Of a stretch of 64,000 bases of DNA, positions 48,043 to 57,631 are shown piece by piece (the first letter of the stretch is position 1; every line of letters starts with the position of its first letter). Source of the stretch: Caulobacteraceae bacterium (GTDB lineage: Bacteria > Pseudomonadota > Alphaproteobacteria > Caulobacterales > Caulobacteraceae); contig CANJMO010000001.1 in assembly GCA_947475845.1 (NCBI GenBank), positions 1 to 64,000 on the forward strand, read 5' to 3'. Both the position numbers and the translations under genes were made by a program. The notes below the pieces were generated by a model. It ran no database searches. It was given only the letters and a program-made list of their open reading frames with translations, and was not told the origin of the DNA.

Positions 48043-49395
48043 TCAGTCTGGCGGCGCCTCGATCACATCGCGCGGCCAGCGGATCGCCACCACCGCCCCG
48101 CCGCCCCGGGCGTTGTGGAATTTCACCTCGGCTCCGGTGCGCTCAAGCAGGGTCTTGGCGATGAAGAAACCCAGCCCCATGCCCAGGTGCCCCGAGGGTG
48201 AGTTCTCTCCCGCCGGCCGGCTGGTGACGTAGGGCTCGCCCAGCTTGGCGAAGATTTCCGGAGCGAAGCCGGGGCCGTCGTCGCGCACCTCGATGGCGAT
48301 ATGGTCGTAGTCGTAGCGGCCGACCACCCGCACTTCGGTGGCGGCGAAATCCATGGCGTTCTCGATGAACGAGGTCAGGGCGTGGCCTACCTCCGGATGG
48401 CGGATCATCTCGGGCGGGTCGGTGTCCGGTTCGCCGACCACCGTCCACTCGACGCGGACGCCCTCGTCGCCCTCATTGTCCTGACCGGCGGCTTCTTCCA
48501 GAAGTTGGGGCAGGCTGACCCGGGCATGGACCATGTCGTCGGTGTCGGGCGCCTCGGCCAGGCGGCGCAGGATGTCGCGGCAACGCTGAGCCTGGTACGA
48601 GACCAGTTCTGCGTCCTCGCGCATCGGACCGGGCGGCGACTCCCGCGCCATTTCCTTGGCCACGATGGCGATGGTGGCCAGGGGCGTGCCCAGCTCATGA
48701 GCGGCGGCGGCGGCGAGGCCGCCCAGGGCCGACATCCGCTGTTCGCGCGCCAACACGCTTTCGGCGGCGTGCAGGGCCAGTTCCATCCGGGCCGATTCCG
48801 CCGCGGCGCGCCGGGCGTAGCTGGCGGTGATGACCACGCCGGCGCCCAGGGCCAGGGCGGCCGCGTAGCGATAGAGGCGGGGCAGGACGAAGGTCACGCC
48901 GCTGGTCCAAGGCAGGGGCTTCGAGGCGGCGGCCAGAAACAGCATGGTGGCCACCACCAGTCCGGCCAGGATCAGGGTGTCGCGTCCCTTGAGCGACGAG
49001 GCGGCCAGGATCGCCGGCACCAGCAGCAGCACGGCGAAGGGGTTGGTCAGGCCGCCGGTCAGGAACAGCAGGGCGCCCAACTGCAGGACGTCGAAGCCCA
49101 GTTGCACCGCCGCTTCCCACTGCACCAGCACCCGCTGCGGCGGCAGGGCCAGCACCAGGGCCAGGTTGAACAGCGCCGCCAGAGCGATCACCGCCAGGCA
49201 ACCGCCCAGGGGCAGCTCGAACCCGAGCAGGAAGCGGGTGACCAGCAAGGCCAGCATCTGCCCGCCAATGGCGCCCCAGCGCAGCGACACCAGGGTGCGC
49301 AGGCGCAGGCGCTCGCCCGGCGCACCGGCGCCTTGCCTCGGGCCCGCGGCGGTCCTATCCAGTCGGTCGGCGGTATCTGGCGCGGCCAGGGTCAT
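48043..49395 (-). CDS. regB: Redox sensor histidine kinase RegB/ActS/PrrB type
   Basis: A 450-residue membrane kinase with six N-terminal helices. The quinone-sensing element is GGLTNPFAVLLLVP; the H-box is AAAAHELGTPLATIAIVAKE, the signature of RegB; the redox Cys is present in SYQAQRCRDILRRLAE. ATP-binding boxes follow: LTSFIENAMDFAATE (N), VRDDGPGFAPEIF (G1) and GMGLGFFIAKTLLERTGAEV (G2). I take ATG 49395 (MTLAAPD) as start; a TTG at 49407 is also in frame. It lies upstream of regA and divergent from the SenC gene, the classic RegB/SenC/RegA neighbourhood. Confidence 0.93.
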   Translation of the reverse strand: MTLAAPDTADRLDRTAAGPRQGAGAPGERLRLRTLVSLRWGAIGGQMLALLVTRFLLGFELPLGGCLAVIALAALFNLALVLALPPQRVLVQWEAAVQLGFDVLQLGALLFLTGGLTNPFAVLLLVPAILAASSLKGRDTLILAGLVVATMLFLAAASKPLPWTSGVTFVLPRLYRYAAALALGAGVVITASYARRAAAESARMELALHAAESVLAREQRMSALGGLAAAAAHELGTPLATIAIVAKEMARESPPGPMREDAELVSYQAQRCRDILRRLAEAPDTDDMVHARVSLPQLLEEAAGQDNEGDEGVRVEWTVVGEPDTDPPEMIRHPEVGHALTSFIENAMDFAATEVRVVGRYDYDHIAIEVRDDGPGFAPEIFAKLGEPYVTSRPAGENSPSGHLGMGLGFFIAKTLLERTGAEVKFHNARGGGAVVAIRWPRDVIEAPPD

Positions 49396-49432
49396 GTCTG
49401 CATCCAAACGGCGGATCGAAGGCTACGACGAC

Positions 49433-50044
49433 ATGAGCGTGATGCGAACCTGTTTGATGATCCTGCTGGCGACCGCGGTGGTCGGCTGCGGACCCTCGAC
49501 GCCGGTCAAGGGCGGCGGCGAGCCTGTGGCCAGCGGCGTGGCCTTTATCGGGGGCCCGTTCAATCTGGTCGATCAGGACGGCCGGCCCCAGGATCAGCGC
49601 CTGCTGAACGGCAAATGGAGCGCCCTGTTCTTCGGCTACACCTATTGCCCGGACATCTGCCCCACCACCCTGCAGGCCCTGGCCCAGACCAAGGCGCAGC
49701 TGGGCGGGGCGGCCAAGGACCTGCAGATCGTGTTCGTCTCGGTCGATCCGGAGCGCGACACCCCGGCCCAGATCAAGGCCTATCTGCAGACACCCGCCTT
49801 CGCCCAGCCGACCATCGGCCTGACCGGTACGCCCGAACAGGTCGCCGCGGCGGTGAAGGCCTACCGGGTCGTGGTGCAGAAGCAGGGAACCGGCGAGGGC
49901 TATACCGTCAACCACACGGCGGTGATCTACCTGATGGACCCTAAGGGACAATTCGACCGGCCGATCACCGAGACCCTATCCCCCGCCGAAATGGCGGCCC
50001 AGATCAGGGATGCGATGAAGGCGGGCCCCAAGGTTTCGTCCTGA
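49433..50044 (+). CDS. senC: SCO1/SenC-family copper chaperone lipoprotein
   Basis: A 203-residue thioredoxin-fold protein. Lipobox VVGC with Cys19 suggests anchoring to the membrane. The copper-binding CxxxC is YCPDICP (Cys72, Cys76) and the third ligand His161 lies in YTVNHTAVIYLMDP. IVFVSVDPERDTP is the usual family strand. It delivers copper to the CuA site of cytochrome oxidase. Divergent from regB with only about 37 bases between the starts, so its promoter must overlap the regB promoter or lie within it. The ATG at 49433 gives the lipoprotein signal peptide. Confidence 0.93.
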   Translation: MSVMRTCLMILLATAVVGCGPSTPVKGGGEPVASGVAFIGGPFNLVDQDGRPQDQRLLNGKWSALFFGYTYCPDICPTTLQALAQTKAQLGGAAKDLQIVFVSVDPERDTPAQIKAYLQTPAFAQPTIGLTGTPEQVAAAVKAYRVVVQKQGTGEGYTVNHTAVIYLMDPKGQFDRPITETLSPAEMAAQIRDAMKAGPKVSS

Positions 50045-50159
50045 TTGAGGCGGGCTTCGTCTTAGACGGGAATCCGACATACGAACCGGATTCATATCTT
50101 TGCATTATCCTTCGGGAATGATCTGATGCTGCAGCGCACAAAGCGCCCGAGGCCGATTG

Positions 50160-51425
50160 ATGCTCTACGCCCTTCACGAAGCCGCCTACAACGCCGCCGT
50201 CCCCCTGAGATTGGCCGCAGACGCGGCGCGTGACTTCTGGGGCTCGCCCGCCAACCCGGCCGGCCACACGGAATATGCGCGCAAGCTGTTCGCTTCGGCG
50301 GACATGATCTCCAACATGACTCGCCGCTATGGCAAGCCGGACTGGCGCATCGACGAGGTCGAGGTCAACGGGCACGCGGTGGCGGTCCGGATGGAGACGG
50401 TGTGGAGCTCCGCCTGGGTCAAGCTGCAGCACTTCCGCCGCGACCCCGGCGCCCTGGCCGCCGCCGGCCAGCCCGGGCCCGCGCCCGCGGTCCTGATCGT
50501 GGCGCCTCTTTCGGGGCATTACGCCAGCTTGCTGCGCGGGACCGTGAAGGGCTTCCTGCAGGATCACGACGTCTACATCAGCGACTGGAGCAACGCCCGC
50601 GACGTGCCGCTCTATGAGGGCCGCTTCGACTTCCATGACTTCGTCGACCATGTGCGGGCCATGATCACCGCCATCGGCCCCAACACCCATGTGGTGGCCG
50701 TATGCCAGCCGGGTCCGCCGGTGCTGACCGCCTCCGCCCTGATGGCCGAGGACAAGGACCCGATGCGGCCCGCCTCGCTGATCTTCATGGGCTCGCCGAT
50801 CGACGCGCGCCTGTCGCCCACCGTGACCAACAAGATGGCCGAGGACCGGCCGTTCACCTGGTTCCAGCAGCACATGATCCATGGGGTGCCGGCGCCGTAC
50901 CTGGGCGCCATGCGCCGGGTCTATCCGGGCTTCGTTCAGCTCTACAGCTTCATGTCGATGAACGAGACCATGCACCGCGACGCGCACTGGCGCTATTTCG
51001 AGGATCTGGTGAAGGAAGACGGCGACGCCGCCGACAAGCATCGCGAGTTCTACGACGAATATCTCTCGGTCCTCGACATGACCGAGGAGTTCTATCTGCA
51101 GACCATCGATATCGTGTTCCAGAAGTATCTGCTCCCGCGCGGCGAGCTGATCCATCGCGGCCGACTGGTGAAGCCCGAGCTGATCACCGACATCGCCCTG
51201 ATGACCATCGAAGGCGCCCACGACGATATCTCCGGCGTCGGCCAGACCCAGGCGGCGCACGGCCTCTGCTCCGGCATTCCGGCCGATCTGAAGGAGCTCT
51301 ACGTCCATCCCGACGTCGGCCACTACGGCGTGTTCAACGGCGGCCGCTTCCGCCGCGACATCTATCCGCGCGCCCGCGACTTCATCCGCCGCACCCACGA
51401 GGCCGCGGTGCGCGTCGCCGCCTGA
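50160..51425 (+). CDS. phaZ: Intracellular polyhydroxybutyrate depolymerase
   Basis: A 421-residue protein of the PHB_depo_C/intracellular PhaZ family that degrades cytoplasmic polyester granules. Family sequence: LYALHEAAYNAAVPLRLAAD at the start, PAVLIVAPLSGHYASLLRGT, DVYISDWSNARDVPLYEGRF, VVAVCQPGPPVLTASALMA with the nucleophile Cys in the QPG context typical of this family, SPIDARLSPTVTNKMAEDRP and VGHYGVFNGGRFRRDIYPR with the catalytic His. The ATG at 50160 is preferred; a TTG lies one codon upstream. It is monocistronic. Confidence 0.92.
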   Translation: MLYALHEAAYNAAVPLRLAADAARDFWGSPANPAGHTEYARKLFASADMISNMTRRYGKPDWRIDEVEVNGHAVAVRMETVWSSAWVKLQHFRRDPGALAAAGQPGPAPAVLIVAPLSGHYASLLRGTVKGFLQDHDVYISDWSNARDVPLYEGRFDFHDFVDHVRAMITAIGPNTHVVAVCQPGPPVLTASALMAEDKDPMRPASLIFMGSPIDARLSPTVTNKMAEDRPFTWFQQHMIHGVPAPYLGAMRRVYPGFVQLYSFMSMNETMHRDAHWRYFEDLVKEDGDAADKHREFYDEYLSVLDMTEEFYLQTIDIVFQKYLLPRGELIHRGRLVKPELITDIALMTIEGAHDDISGVGQTQAAHGLCSGIPADLKELYVHPDVGHYGVFNGGRFRRDIYPRARDFIRRTHEAAVRVAA

Positions 51426-51471
51426 TCGGCCACGCTTGAACTCCAGGTCGGACTCGCCCTCTAGCTAGGCC

Positions 51472-52245
51472 ATGACTCTGTTTGGCGGCCACAAATACGC
51501 GCCGGGCGACCTGATCGAGGTGGCCGGACAGCGCGTGCGCCTGCGCGTCAGCCCGCGCGCCAGCCGCGTCAGCCTCAGGGTCGATCAGACCCGGCGCGAG
51601 GTGATCGCCTCGGCCCCCTCCGAACGGCGCCTGGGCGAGGCGGTGGCCTTCGCCGGCCAGCGGGCCGCCTGGATCTCGGCCCAGATCCGCTCCCTGCCCA
51701 GCCCGCAGACCCTGGAGCCCGGCGGCGTGCTCGACGTACTCGGCCGCCCGCACCGCCTGGAGCAGGCGGCCAGCCGGCTGAAGGCCGGCTTCCACGAGGA
51801 CGATGACGGTCACCCGGTGCTGAGCGCATTCGGCGAAGGCGAGGCCTTTGGCCGGGCGGTGGTGCGCCTGCTACGCCGCCATGCCCTGGATGTTCTGGCC
51901 TCGCGCACGCGTTTGCACGCCAAGGCCTTGGGCCAGCCGGAGCCGAAGGTCGCGGTGATGGACGCCAAGGGCCGCTGGGGCTCCTGCCGCCCGGCCCGGC
52001 GCGGTGTGTTCGGCGGCCCGGCCCGGGGCGACACCGGCTCGATCCGCTACTCGTGGCGGCTGGTCCTGGCTCCGTTCGAGGTGGCCGACTACGTCGTGGT
52101 CCACGAATGCGCCCACCTGCTGGAAGCCAACCACGGCCCGCGCTTCTGGGCCCTGGTGCGCAAGGTGTGCGGCTCGGAGAAACCTTCCCGCGCCTGGCTC
52201 AGGCTGCACGGCGCGCGGCTGCACGGCTTCGGCCGCGAGCCCTAG
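51472..52245 (+). CDS. YgjP-type M48-like metallopeptidase (DUF45/SprT-like)
   Basis: A 257-residue protein of the YgjP/UTP-pyrophosphatase-like zinc peptidase family. Key points: RVRLRVSPRASRVSLRVDQT at the start, RWGSCRPARRGVFGG (the WGSC motif) and VVVHECAHLLEANHGPRFWA, with HE-x-x-H zinc binding and the third ligand further on. The inserted segment between the first and second halves is longer than in E. coli YgjP. It is convergent with the PBP1A gene, whose stop overlaps its stop by 4 bases. Physiological substrate unknown. Confidence 0.85.
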   Translation: MTLFGGHKYAPGDLIEVAGQRVRLRVSPRASRVSLRVDQTRREVIASAPSERRLGEAVAFAGQRAAWISAQIRSLPSPQTLEPGGVLDVLGRPHRLEQAASRLKAGFHEDDDGHPVLSAFGEGEAFGRAVVRLLRRHALDVLASRTRLHAKALGQPEPKVAVMDAKGRWGSCRPARRGVFGGPARGDTGSIRYSWRLVLAPFEVADYVVVHECAHLLEANHGPRFWALVRKVCGSEKPSRAWLRLHGARLHGFGREP

Positions 52246-54305
52246 AAGAACTCTGGTTGCTTGGCCGTGTTGGGCGCGGTCTGTCCGGGCGGCGCGGGCG
52301 GCGGCGCGGACGAAGCCCCGCCTTCCAGAAGGTCGCCGATCGGATCGCCGGACGACGGCGCCGCTAGGGGCGCGGGCTCGCCGCCGGGGATGTTGGACAC
52401 ATGCAGACGCGGCAGGGCGCCGGTCATGAAGCTGCGCCAGATTCGGGCGGGGAAGGTGCCGCCGGTGACCGCGCGCATCGGCGTGTTGTTGTCCTTGCCG
52501 ACCCAGACCGCGGCCACGAAGCCGCCGGTGTAGCCGACGAACCAGGCGTCGCGATAATCGGACGTGGTGCCGGTCTTGCCCGCCAGATCGTAGCCGGCCA
52601 CGCGGGCGCCGCCGCCCGAGCCCGACACGAGCACCTGGCGCATCATCTGGTTCATGTAGGTCAGGGGCGGATTGCCGATCACCTGGGCGCGGGGCGGCTT
52701 GGCCACGCTGTGGTCGTAGAGCACCTTGCCCGCCGCCGTGCGGATGCGCTCGATGCCGTAAGCCTTCACGCCATATCCGCCGTTGTCGAAGGCGGTATAG
52801 GCCTGGGCCATCTCCAGCGGCGAGACCTCCACCGCGCCCAGGGCCATCGACGGGTCGGTCTGGATCGGGGAGGTGATACCGAGGCGGTGGGCGGTGCGCG
52901 CCACGTTCTGGGTGCCGACCTCGTTGGCCAGACGCGCGGCCACGGTGTTGATGGATTCCGCCAGGGCCGTCTGCAGGGTGATCGGGCCCAGATATTTGTT
53001 GGTGAAGTTGTGCGGCTCCCAGTTGCCGATCTTGATCGGCTCATCCACGACCGGCGTATCGGGCGTGCGGCCCGCTTCCATGGCGGTCAGGTAGACGAAC
53101 GGCTTGAACGAGGAGCCGGCCTGGCGGCGGGCGTCGGTGGCGCGGTCGAACTGGCTGTCGGAATAGTCGACGCCGCCGACATAGGCGCGCACCCGGCCCT
53201 CGCCGTCGAGCGCCACCAGGGCGGCCTGCTGCACCCCGCGCGAAGCGGCCTCGGCGGTGGCGGCCTCGCGGATCGCCCGTTCGGCATCGGTCTGGATCGG
53301 CAGGTCGATGGTGGTTTCCACCACCAGGTCCTGCTGCAGGACGTCGTCCTTGCTCTTGCCGAGGATCGAGCGGACCTCGCCGTCGACCCAATCGATGAAG
53401 TACTGCGCGCGCTGGTTGGCCAGGGTGCGCGACACCCGCACCGGCTGGGCGAAGGCGTTGTCGCGCTGCTCCGACGTGATCGCCTTGGTCTGCACCATCT
53501 GGTCCAGCACCACGGTGGCGCGGCGCTCGGCGCGGGCGGTGTCGGACAGGGGGCTGTAGCGCGACGGCCCCTTCATCAGCCCGGCCAGCAGGGCCGCTTC
53601 GCCCACGGTCAGCTTGGAGGCGGGCACGTTGAAATAGCGCTGGGCGGCGGCTTCGATGCCATAGGCGCCGGCGCCGAAATAGACCCGGTTCAGATAGAGG
53701 GCGAGGATCTCCTTCTTGGAGAACTTGCTCTCCAGCCACACCGCCAGGATCAGCTCCTGGACCTTGCGCCGGATGTTCTGGTCGGGGCTGAGGAACAGGT
53801 TGCGCGCCAGCTGCTGGGTGATGGTCGAGGCGCCCTGGGCGAAGCGGCGGCGCTGAACGTTGACCACCACCATCCGCACCATGCCGATCGGGTCAAAGCC
53901 GAAGTGGTGGTAGAAGCGGCGGTCCTCGATGGCGACGAAGGCGGCCGGCACATAGGGCGGCAGTTCGTCCAGATTGACCGGCGGCGCGAACTGGCTGCCG
54001 CGCACCGCCACCAGCCCGCCGGAACGGTCCAGGTATGAGATCGAGGGCTGGCGCTGCACCTGATAGAGCTTTGAGGTGTCGGGCAGGCCGTAGGCGAACA
54101 CCGCCAGGAAGGCGACGCCGAAGATCAGCATCCAAACCGCGCCGACCGCGCCCCAATAGACGATCGCCTGCAGCGGCGTGCGCCGGGCCGGGCCGGAGGG
54201 GGGCAGGGGCCGAGGACCGGGCGCGCCGGTTCCCGCTGCGTGGCCGCCGCCTCTTCCAAAACCCTTCCCTGAGGATCCGGCGCCGCCGGACTTGCCTCTC
54301 GCCAT
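52242..54305 (-). CDS. Class A penicillin-binding protein (PBP1A type)
   Basis: A 687-residue bifunctional cell-wall synthase. A Gly/Pro-rich cytoplasmic leader and one membrane helix (about residues 48-72) come first. The glycosyltransferase domain (GT51) has AIEDRRFYHHFGFDPIGMVR with the catalytic Glu, GASTITQQLARNLFLSPDQN and RKVQELILAVWLE. The transpeptidase domain has the active Ser in AGSSFKPFVYLTAM (SxxK), SIN in LAESINTVAAR and KTGTTSDYRDAWFVGY. The C-terminus is a Pro/Ala-rich tail. The ATG at 54305 is clear. It is divergent from the hybrid kinase gene. Confidence 0.93.
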   Translation of the reverse strand: MARGKSGGAGSSGKGFGRGGGHAAGTGAPGPRPLPPSGPARRTPLQAIVYWGAVGAVWMLIFGVAFLAVFAYGLPDTSKLYQVQRQPSISYLDRSGGLVAVRGSQFAPPVNLDELPPYVPAAFVAIEDRRFYHHFGFDPIGMVRMVVVNVQRRRFAQGASTITQQLARNLFLSPDQNIRRKVQELILAVWLESKFSKKEILALYLNRVYFGAGAYGIEAAAQRYFNVPASKLTVGEAALLAGLMKGPSRYSPLSDTARAERRATVVLDQMVQTKAITSEQRDNAFAQPVRVSRTLANQRAQYFIDWVDGEVRSILGKSKDDVLQQDLVVETTIDLPIQTDAERAIREAATAEAASRGVQQAALVALDGEGRVRAYVGGVDYSDSQFDRATDARRQAGSSFKPFVYLTAMEAGRTPDTPVVDEPIKIGNWEPHNFTNKYLGPITLQTALAESINTVAARLANEVGTQNVARTAHRLGITSPIQTDPSMALGAVEVSPLEMAQAYTAFDNGGYGVKAYGIERIRTAAGKVLYDHSVAKPPRAQVIGNPPLTYMNQMMRQVLVSGSGGGARVAGYDLAGKTGTTSDYRDAWFVGYTGGFVAAVWVGKDNNTPMRAVTGGTFPARIWRSFMTGALPRLHVSNIPGGEPAPLAAPSSGDPIGDLLEGGASSAPPPAPPGQTAPNTAKQPEFF

Positions 54306-54426
54306 GGTCGATGACTCTCCAACGGGGTCCCGCCCGCCAGGGCTGTTTAGCGTGAACCGCCTGCACGCCTCCAGCGATTTACGGGGTTTGACCGCTCGTT
54401 AAGCCCGTCAAGACTAAGCTCGAGGG

Positions 54427-56178
54427 ATGGCTGAAGCCGCCGACATCCTCGAGGGCATGACCAAGCCCGCCGCCGTCATCGACAAGGACGGACGGCTGGC
54501 CGCGGCCAATGTGCTGTTCCACGGCACGGACGTGGCCGTCGAGCGGCTCGTGGCGCTGATGCCCGGCGAGCGGTTGCAGACCCCGGACGACGGCGGCGGA
54601 TCGTGGATCTGGCGGGCCAAGCTGCTGCCTGGCGGCGAGCGTATGATGGTCGCCGACGCCGGCGAAATGGAGGCGCTCGACGGGCGCAAACGCTATCTGG
54701 CGGCGCTCAGTCACGAACTGCGCACGCCGCTCAACGGGGTGCTGGGCATGGCCGGGTTGCTGGCCGACACCCGGCTGGACGCCGACCAGAAGGCCTATGT
54801 CCAGGCGCTGCGCGAATCCGGCCAGCATCTGCTCAACCTGGTCAACGACGTCCTCGACCTGGCCAAGCTGGAATCTAGTTCGATCAGCCTGGAGACGGCC
54901 CCGGTCGACGTGGAATACCTGCTGCAGGGTGTGTGCGAATTGCTTAGCCCGCGAGCGCGGGAAAAGGGGCTGGAGATCGCCTGGGCGGCGGGCGCGACCT
55001 GCCCGCCGGTGATGGCCGACGAAGGGCGCCTGCGCCAGATCCTGTTCAACCTGGCCGGCAATGCGGTGAAGTTTACCGAGCGCGGCGGCGTTCTGCTGGA
55101 GGCCCGTCAGGTGATGGCCGACGACGGCGGGGTGATCCTGCGCCTGTCGGTGCGCGACACCGGGCCGGGGGTCGCAGAATCCGAGCGCGCCCGCATCTTC
55201 GAGGAATACGCCCGGGCCGCCGGCGCCGGGGCGCGGCTGGAGGGGGCGGGGCTGGGCCTGGCCATCGTCCGGCGGCTGGCGGCGGCTCATGGCGGCAGCG
55301 TCGGCCTGACCGTGCCGGATGACGGCGGATCGGAATTCTGGTTCGAGGCCCGCTTCGACCCGGTGACGGGCGAACAGCCCGTGGCCCAGCAGCCGCTCGG
55401 GGGATTGAAGGTTCTGGTGGCCTCGCCCAACGGCGTGGTGCGCACCGCCGCCGCCCGTCAGATCGAGGCTTGCGGCGGCCTGGCGGTCCTGACCGCCACA
55501 GCCCCGGCAGCCGAGGACGGCTATGACGCGGTGCTGCTGGACCGGGCCCTGTCCACCGACAAGAAGTTGAAGCCGCCGGCGGGCGCGCCTTGCCTGGTGA
55601 TGCTGGCGCCCGACGAGCGGGCCAAGATTCCCGGGCTCAAGCCCGCCGGGTTCGCCGGCTATCTGATCAAGCCCCTGCGCCGCGCCTCGGTGGCCCAGCG
55701 GGTCCTGGCTTTGCTGACCCACGCCCAGACCTCGGCGGCCTCGCCGGAGGACGAACGCATCAGCCCGGCCAGCGCCGTGGGCGTGCGCGTGCTGCTGGCG
55801 GAGGACAATCCGATCAACGCCATCCTGGCGCGGGCGCTTCTTGAACGGGAAGGCTGCGCCGTCGACTGCGCGGCCAACGGGCTGGAGGCGGTGGCGGCGG
55901 CCCGCAGCGGCGGCCACGACCTCATCCTGATGGATGTGCGCATGCCGGTGATGGACGGCATCCAGGCCGCCCGCGCCCTGCGCCTGGAGGGTTATGTTGG
56001 CTCGATCGTGGCCCTGACCGCCGACGCCTTCGAGGACGACCGTCGCGCCTGCCTTGCCGTGGGCATGGACGATTTCCTGACCAAACCCCTGGAAGTCGGG
56101 GCCCTGCGCGCCATCCTCACCCGCTGGGGCGCACGGGTCTGGACGCCGGAGCCTGGGAAAGACAAGCTGGCCTCCTGA
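54427..56178 (+). CDS. Hybrid histidine kinase, ShkA-like
   Basis: A 583-residue cytoplasmic hybrid kinase. A short PAS-like N-terminus (about residues 5-80) leads to the H-box ALSHELRTPLNGVLGMAGLL with His96, then N-box FNLAGNAVKFTE, G1 RDTGPGVAESE and G2 GAGLGLAIVRRLAAAHGGSV. Next is a first receiver-like domain (residues 325-430) whose acidic pair is replaced (VLVASPNGVV), then a complete receiver VLLAEDNPINAILARALLER, MDVRMPVMDG (Asp503) and LTADAFEDDRRAC, TKPLEVG. This order, with an EDER linker between the receivers, matches Caulobacter ShkA, a c-di-GMP-controlled stalk-pathway kinase; the orthology is inference. No membrane helix. Confidence 0.87.
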   Translation: MAEAADILEGMTKPAAVIDKDGRLAAANVLFHGTDVAVERLVALMPGERLQTPDDGGGSWIWRAKLLPGGERMMVADAGEMEALDGRKRYLAALSHELRTPLNGVLGMAGLLADTRLDADQKAYVQALRESGQHLLNLVNDVLDLAKLESSSISLETAPVDVEYLLQGVCELLSPRAREKGLEIAWAAGATCPPVMADEGRLRQILFNLAGNAVKFTERGGVLLEARQVMADDGGVILRLSVRDTGPGVAESERARIFEEYARAAGAGARLEGAGLGLAIVRRLAAAHGGSVGLTVPDDGGSEFWFEARFDPVTGEQPVAQQPLGGLKVLVASPNGVVRTAAARQIEACGGLAVLTATAPAAEDGYDAVLLDRALSTDKKLKPPAGAPCLVMLAPDERAKIPGLKPAGFAGYLIKPLRRASVAQRVLALLTHAQTSAASPEDERISPASAVGVRVLLAEDNPINAILARALLEREGCAVDCAANGLEAVAAARSGGHDLILMDVRMPVMDGIQAARALRLEGYVGSIVALTADAFEDDRRACLAVGMDDFLTKPLEVGALRAILTRWGARVWTPEPGKDKLAS

Positions 56179-56208
56179 TTTGGGCTCCGGGCGAGCCCTG
56201 GGGATTCC

Positions 56209-57552
56209 ATGAGCAGCAAGCCTTCCAAGCGCGCCTCGTCCAAGGATGTGCTCAGCGCCCTCAGCCGCCCGCGCGTGCTGGTCATGCTGATGCTGGGCTT
56301 CTCGTCGGGCCTGCCGTTCCTGCTGACCGCCGGCACCTTCGGCTACTGGCTGCGCGACTCGGGCACCTCGCTCAAGGCGATCGGCTTCCTGTCGTGGGTG
56401 GGGTTCGCCTACAGCTTCAAGTTCCTGTGGTCGCCAGTGATCGACCGGGTCGATGCGCCGCTGATCGGCAAGTGGCTGGGCCGCCGGCGCGGCTGGATGC
56501 TGATCGCGCAAGGGGTGGTGGCCATCGGCCTGCTGGCCATGGCCCTGACCACGCCGGCGGCCGGACTGGCGGTAGTCGGCGCGGCGTCTCTGGTGGTGGC
56601 TTTCGCCTCATCGACTCAGGACATCGTCATCGACGCCTGGCGGATCGAGGCGGCGGAAAACAGCGAAGAACTGGGCCTGCTGTCGAGCGCCTATCAGCTG
56701 GGCTACCGCATCGCCCTGCTGGTGTCCGACAGCCTGATCCTGATCCTGGCCAACCACTTCGGCTGGCCGATCTCCTATGTCGCCATTGCGGCGCTGATGG
56801 GGGTGGGGATGTTCGCCACCCTCAAGGCCACCGAGTCGGTGCGCGGCGACAAGGCGCTGGACGCCAAGGCGGCGGAGGCGCCGCTATGGACCCCGCGCGG
56901 CTTCTTCGACGCGGTGGTCGGGCCGTTCGTCGCCTTCTTCCGCACCTACGGGGCCCTGGCCCTGCTGATGCTGCTGTTCATCAGCCTCTATCGCCTGCCA
57001 GAATATGTGATGGGGCCGATGGCGACGCCGTTCTACCACGACCTCGGCCTGTCCAAGGATCTGGTGGGGGGCGTGCGCGGCTCGTTCGGCCTGGTGGGGT
57101 CGTTCGCCGGGATCGCGGTCGGCGGCCTGACCATGGCCCGGTTCGGGCCGTTCAAGGGCATGATCCTGGGCGGTATTCTGCAGGCGGTGGCGATCGCCTC
57201 CTTCGCCCTGCTGGCGGTCTATGGCGGCGATGCGCGGCTGTTCGCGGCGGTGATGACCTTCGACAACTTCGGGGTCAGCGTGGCCGGGGTAGCCCTGGTC
57301 ACCTACATGTCTACCCTGACCACCCTGGGCTACACCGCCAGCCAGTACGCTCTGCTGAGCTCGACCTACACCATCATCGGCAAGTTCCTGAAGGGCTTCT
57401 CCGGCGCGGTTGTTGAGGGGCTGGTGGCCCAGGGACATGCCCTGATGCAGGCCTATGCCCTGTTCTTCATCGGCTGCGGCGCCATCGGCCTGCCGGCGAT
57501 CCTGGTCTGCTTGCTGTTGGCTCGGGTTACCCCCCGGCCCGCCGCGATGTGA
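56209..57552 (+). CDS. ampG: AmpG-type muropeptide permease
   Basis: A 447-residue MFS carrier with 12 or more helices. Characteristic features: VLMLGFSSGLPFLLTAGTFG in TM1, LKFLWSP-type SFKFLWSPVIDRVDAP, GRRRGWMLIAQGVVA, SSTQDIVIDAWRIE, the AmpG motif, and VALVTYMSTLTTLGYTASQY. It imports anhydromuropeptides from wall turnover into the cytoplasm. A PBP1A gene lies close by on the other side of the hybrid kinase, so wall synthesis and recycling genes cluster here. It begins 30 bases after the kinase stop and may be in one operon with it. Confidence 0.93.
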   Translation: MSSKPSKRASSKDVLSALSRPRVLVMLMLGFSSGLPFLLTAGTFGYWLRDSGTSLKAIGFLSWVGFAYSFKFLWSPVIDRVDAPLIGKWLGRRRGWMLIAQGVVAIGLLAMALTTPAAGLAVVGAASLVVAFASSTQDIVIDAWRIEAAENSEELGLLSSAYQLGYRIALLVSDSLILILANHFGWPISYVAIAALMGVGMFATLKATESVRGDKALDAKAAEAPLWTPRGFFDAVVGPFVAFFRTYGALALLMLLFISLYRLPEYVMGPMATPFYHDLGLSKDLVGGVRGSFGLVGSFAGIAVGGLTMARFGPFKGMILGGILQAVAIASFALLAVYGGDARLFAAVMTFDNFGVSVAGVALVTYMSTLTTLGYTASQYALLSSTYTIIGKFLKGFSGAVVEGLVAQGHALMQAYALFFIGCGAIGLPAILVCLLLARVTPRPAAM

Positions 57553-57631
57553 TCTTTTCGGACGCAAAAACCAATGCTGGCCTTTTCCCGCGTCTGACGG
57601 CAACCTCAGGTCAGAAACTGGAGACCCAAAA

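Noticed and set aside
54379-56511. A 710-codon minus-strand open frame opposite the hybrid kinase
   Set aside because: Same reason: Gln/Ala/Arg-rich shadow of a real plus-strand gene, no recognisable fold.
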